From: Gibbula magus
Lineage: Eukaryota > Mollusca > Gastropoda > Trochida > Trochidae
DNA: 64,000 nt
Direction of reading: 5' to 3'
Assembly: GCA_936450465.1 (NCBI GenBank)
Contig: OW388289.1
Coordinates: 78,976,593 to 79,040,592 of the forward strand
Of the stretch, positions 60,757 to 64,000 are shown in pieces (the stretch's first letter is position 1; every line of letters starts with the position of its first letter). The notes beneath the pieces were generated by a model. The model saw only the letters and a program-made list of their open reading frames with translations. It ran no database searches and was not told the origin of the DNA. A program made the position numbers and the translations under genes.

Positions 60757-62789
60757 AATTACAGTTAAGACATTGTTGTTTTTGTTAGATGATTGATATA
60801 TACAATTTGTATTTTATATTTATCAAGAGAACTACAGCTTTTGTCGAATATTTAACATGAACAAACTATATTTTACTGCTGTTTGATCTTGGTACATTTT
60901 TCTTTTTCAAGGTCACAATGACACATGTTGACTATATTGATCTGATATTTGGTATTTAGGATTGTTATTTCTTTATTTGTCTAAGCTTGCTCTATGAAAT
61001 ATATAACTCAGTTCAAGAAAGTACTTTCAGGGATCAACCTTTCTCTTTGATCATTTATTATTGATCCCATTAGGTTTTAAATTTAGCCTACTCCCGTCAG
61101 TGTTACTAGTTGAATGAAGTTATATCAATATGGTGATGAACTTACAAAATCAGTGGTTAGAGCTACGCCAATTATATTATTACTTCATAGTGTAACTGAT
61201 AAGTCTTTGAATAGTGTAATTGCGTACAATGTTATACTAATTAATATTGCTGAAGTAGTATTTTATTACAGCCTAATGTTGATTGTTCATTGCATGATTT
61301 GGTCAATAATATAGCAGTGTACCAAAGGATCAACAGATTTGCCCTTGTTTCAGAGAAAAAATCCATATTCTCATCCATTAAATCGGGTTACATGAACAGA
61401 ATTAATAGAATCTTGTCGCTTTTCAATGTGAGCACTGAATTGGGTGTCTCCTGTGGCATTACAGTGTTACATAATCGTTTTGATCTTTGACATTGGCTCT
61501 TGCTCTTTTGTTTATGTGTAAAGCAGAAGAGGCCATTCATATATACACACACAGTGCTGTCAAGATCAGTTAATCGATATTTCATCGTGTATTGGTGCTT
61601 TAGCTGATAGAACTGTAAATGGGGTCCACAAATTCACATTGAATAAGGTGGCTGAACAATTAAACTGTTTTGGATATTCTATTAATTATAGATTGCAGTA
61701 GGTACCTAAATTACATCTATGATCAAATTTTAATGTTTAAAGGAAAACTATATATTGGTGTTATGAGAATGTATTTTATCGTAAGAAACATTTATATGTA
61801 ACAACTACATTGACAATTCACTAATTGTAACACTTGATTAATGAATAATGATCAGAATGGTTACTGCACGTGATCCACCAATTTCTAAGACAACTGAAAC
61901 TAAGAAAGACTGACAGCTTCCGCAGGGCATTATTGATAATATGGGATACAATATCGATTATCAATTAGAAAGTTACGGACTCCTTTCATAATTTATCATA
62001 TGTGAGTCCTTGATTATCTTAAGACAAATCTAGCGATAAATTAAAACAGACATGAGATACAAATAGTGATATATTAGTATAATTCCATCGATATGAACTT
62101 ATGACACCGAAACTGTGTATGAAAAGATTAGTTATTATCATTTCATCTCATCTATGTGACATATAAGCACAGCTGTGCGTAGTCTTGGGAACATACACTA
62201 TCAATATCTAAATACATGATAACCTTGTTCGTGGGGTAGATAAAATCAAAAGTAATAATGTCAACCCCTTACGACAGACAGAAAACTAGTATGTATTTAT
62301 CTTTGAATGAGAAGGTGATTATAATTAAGTGTGATAGGTACAGTTGTTAGAGGAGGAGAATACTAGTATAACTATAAGACATATATACTCCACACCAGTA
62401 CCTACGAGGGAAACATAGTTAGTCTTCAAATTGGTTTTTACTATTTTGCTGAGTTTGTCAGCAACAAAAATCGTCGGTGACATTTTAACGGTAATATCAT
62501 TTATCACATTATATCATATCATATGACTCGACAAAATAAATCAATGTTATTTTGGACAAATAGTTTATAACAAAATTGGAATAAACATTGAAATTCTGAT
62601 TATAACGATTGTGGCGTTAATAATCAAGTTCACAATATCTTTGGTATGTCTGTGTATCTTTGAGATAATTAGTTCCAGTAACTGTGTATTGCTACACACC
62701 ACAATGAATTTCAGCAGTAATCAGTTGTTGGCAATCTTGTCCTAGAACGTTATGGCAGTTCGAACAACAAAACAAAGCATCACCAGCCA
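60757..62789. other. No gene seen
   Basis: Collinear with copy A 35977-38010; nothing supported. Confidence 0.5.
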
Positions 62790-62905
62790 AGTAAAGTATC
62801 TCTCTACAGGTAATTAAAGTATCTCTCTACAGGTAATATATATATAAAGCATCACCAGTCAGGTAAAATATCTCTCTACAGGTAATTAAAGTATCTCTCT
62901 ACAGG

Positions 62906-62974
<69 letters not shown>

Positions 62975-63119
62975 CACAATTTGCTAATGGTCAGCTTCAA
63001 TTCTGTAACTTCATTTTAAAAAATAAACCAGTCTTAGCTTGTTGATCTTTTGATAAAACACTGTATCTTTTAAAGTTATGTCATGTAGATAAACTATGGC
63101 TCAATCATAACAGATGAAT
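62790..63119. repeat. Copy-B-specific block with tandem repeats and (AT)n
   Basis: The unit AAAGTATCTCTCTACAGGTA ATT occurs four times, within a larger duplicated segment that begins AAAGCATCACCAG. A 65-base (AT)n (about 62908-62972) and some 145 bases of unique AT-rich sequence follow. Copy A joins ACCAGCCAGG directly to TGTTTGTTGCATG. No inverted ends are seen, so insertion in B or deletion in A is open. Confidence 0.75.
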
Positions 63120-63269
63120 GGTTTGTTGCATGAATGCTCAAGTGCGTTACATTATACCATTATATATGCGTTGAATCTCCGCTCATTATGTTCAGGAAAA
63201 TATTAAAATGTTGACATTGATATTATGAATAGCAACCATAAATAAATCTAACAAGCAAAAAGGTGGGCC

Positions 63270-63737
63270 AGGCTCCTATATATATCCCCGACTGTTAAAG
63301 TTTGACATTTTTATTTTAGTGTCTGCACACTCAAGGATTGCTAAGATTAAAGTGTTTGTGAAAAGGGTAGGAGGAGAAATTTTAGTCCAAAATACGAAAA
63401 AAATGCAAAAAAATCACCAAATCGAGTTTTTTTAATTATCATTTCGCTCTGCATCTCTCTTAGTGGTGAAGAAGAGGTGTGCCAAATTTAAAATGGATGA
63501 GATAAATAGTTTTTCTGTAATCGATCGGATATTTTAGCTTCGAATATGACTAATTTAAACTAATTTAAAAATCGCCAAAACAATCACCAATTCGGTTTAA
63601 ATGTCTCACTGCACCTGTCCTAGTGGTGAAGAAGAGATGGGATTACTAGTTTTTCTGCAATTGATCCGACAGGGCGGAAGGACGGACGGAATCGTTGGTA
63701 TAACTAGATACCCCAAACGGTTGGTCGGAGGCATAAT
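63270..63737. mobile_element. Minisatellite element with GGACGGACGG end (copy B)
   Basis: Counterpart of 38165-38613, slightly rearranged inside: an additional AAAAAAATCACCAAATCGAG block near 63400, and a shortened second unit. Confidence 0.6.
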
Positions 63738-63738
63738 A

Positions 63739-63896
63739 CAGCTGCTGAACAAAAGTTTGTTACATTGCTATGTTAACATGACTTTGGAGACTTAAGACAC
63801 AAATAAATGTTTGCATTGTAGCACTATTTGGTATCAAAAGAAAGTACTTCCAATAAGGAATATTAATCCATTTTGTTTGTCTGTTTGTTCCAATTT
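63739..63896. mobile_element. Truncated MITE at end of copy B
   Basis: Left 25 bp inverted repeat and about 130 further bases of the MITE that is complete at 38616-38891. The right half is absent and is replaced by a poly-C run. Confidence 0.85.
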
Positions 63897-63897
63897 G

Positions 63898-63920
63898 CCC
63901 CCCCCCCCCCCCCCCCCCCC
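63898..63920. repeat. Poly-C run, 23 bases
   Basis: An uninterrupted C homopolymer lies exactly at the right edge of duplicon B. What follows (GGTAATATCCGTATGC...) shares nothing with the sequence after copy A. Confidence 0.95.
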
Positions 63921-64000
63921 GGTAATATCCGTATGCTCTTCTCCAGTATCGTATTTGTTTTTTATCCAGTCATTTAAAATTACTTTTCTGCACGAAGACG
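63921..64000. other. Sequence beyond duplicon B
   Basis: Eighty bases, too short to assign. Confidence 0.5.

Larger units (their letters stand above)
47693..63896 (+). repeat. Duplicon copy B (16.2 kb)
   Basis: Collinear with 23458-38773. The extra length is explained mainly by a 351 bp MITE (59009), a block of about 330 bp (62790), about 70 bp near 57775 and longer (AT)n tracts. It ends in the middle of the MITE that is complete in copy A, at TTTGTTCCAATTT followed by G and a run of C. Confidence 0.95.

Noticed and set aside
1..64000. CRISPR arrays, bacterial operons, rRNA or intact tRNA genes
   Set aside because: None seen. The repeats present are transposons and minisatellites, and tRNA-like heads belong to SINEs.

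Overview
The window is AT-rich animal DNA with no convincing host gene. The repeat families suggest a lophotrochozoan, most likely a marine mollusc. The hints are short inverted-repeat elements filled with 120-175 bp minisatellites and ending in GGACGGACGG-type runs, tRNA-derived SINEs ending in a GCGCTATATAAATG-like or GCGGCGTTAAACCC-like tail, DD34D mariner relatives and CR1/L2-like LINE debris. The species call is an inference from repeat style only. No open frame resembles a conserved cellular protein, so the window reads as intergenic or deep intronic sequence filled with transposon remains.

Layout. 1-5.2 kb: almost featureless. 5.3-7.2 kb: a SINE fragment, a 389 bp Mutator-like foldback element with 9 bp target duplications, and the 3' end of a LINE on the minus strand. 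9.9-16.5 kb: a dispersed repeat, an old diverged copy of part of the large duplicon, a SINE, a minisatellite-bearing inverted-repeat element, a LINE 3' end inserted into an older repeat, and two copies of a foldback built from short GGACAAAAGCCACC-like iterons. 17.8-22.4 kb: another minisatellite element, a cysteine-rich open frame followed by AATAAA (possible terminal exon), a 66 bp-arm hairpin, a heat-shock-element-like cluster and a further inverted repeat.

The dominant feature is a direct duplication: copy A (23458-38773) and copy B (47693-63896). They look about 1-2% divergent by eye and are separated by about 8.9 kb. Both carry, in the same order, a dead mariner transposase with an 860-890 bp TTAA-flanked MITE nested in its 3' region, a 67 bp tandem repeat, a SINE, a minus-strand LINE reverse-transcriptase pseudogene, an imperfect 76 nt hairpin, a minisatellite element and a MITE with 25 bp terminal repeats. 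Copy B also has a 351 bp TTAA-flanked MITE whose empty site is preserved in copy A, longer (AT)n tracts and a roughly 330 bp extra block. It stops inside the last MITE at a run of 23 C. The duplication may be a real segmental duplication or two haplotypes assembled in series; the sequence alone does not decide.

The spacer between the copies (38.8-47.7 kb) holds the rest of the terminal MITE, a 145 bp-period minisatellite element, a frameshifted pseudogene of a multicopy invertebrate 'HAFTG(C/R)D' protein family with a cysteine-rich C-terminus, several more minisatellite blocks, and an older, strongly diverged copy of a duplicon segment just upstream of copy B. The elements do not form a pathway. 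They record successive insertions, decay and duplication.
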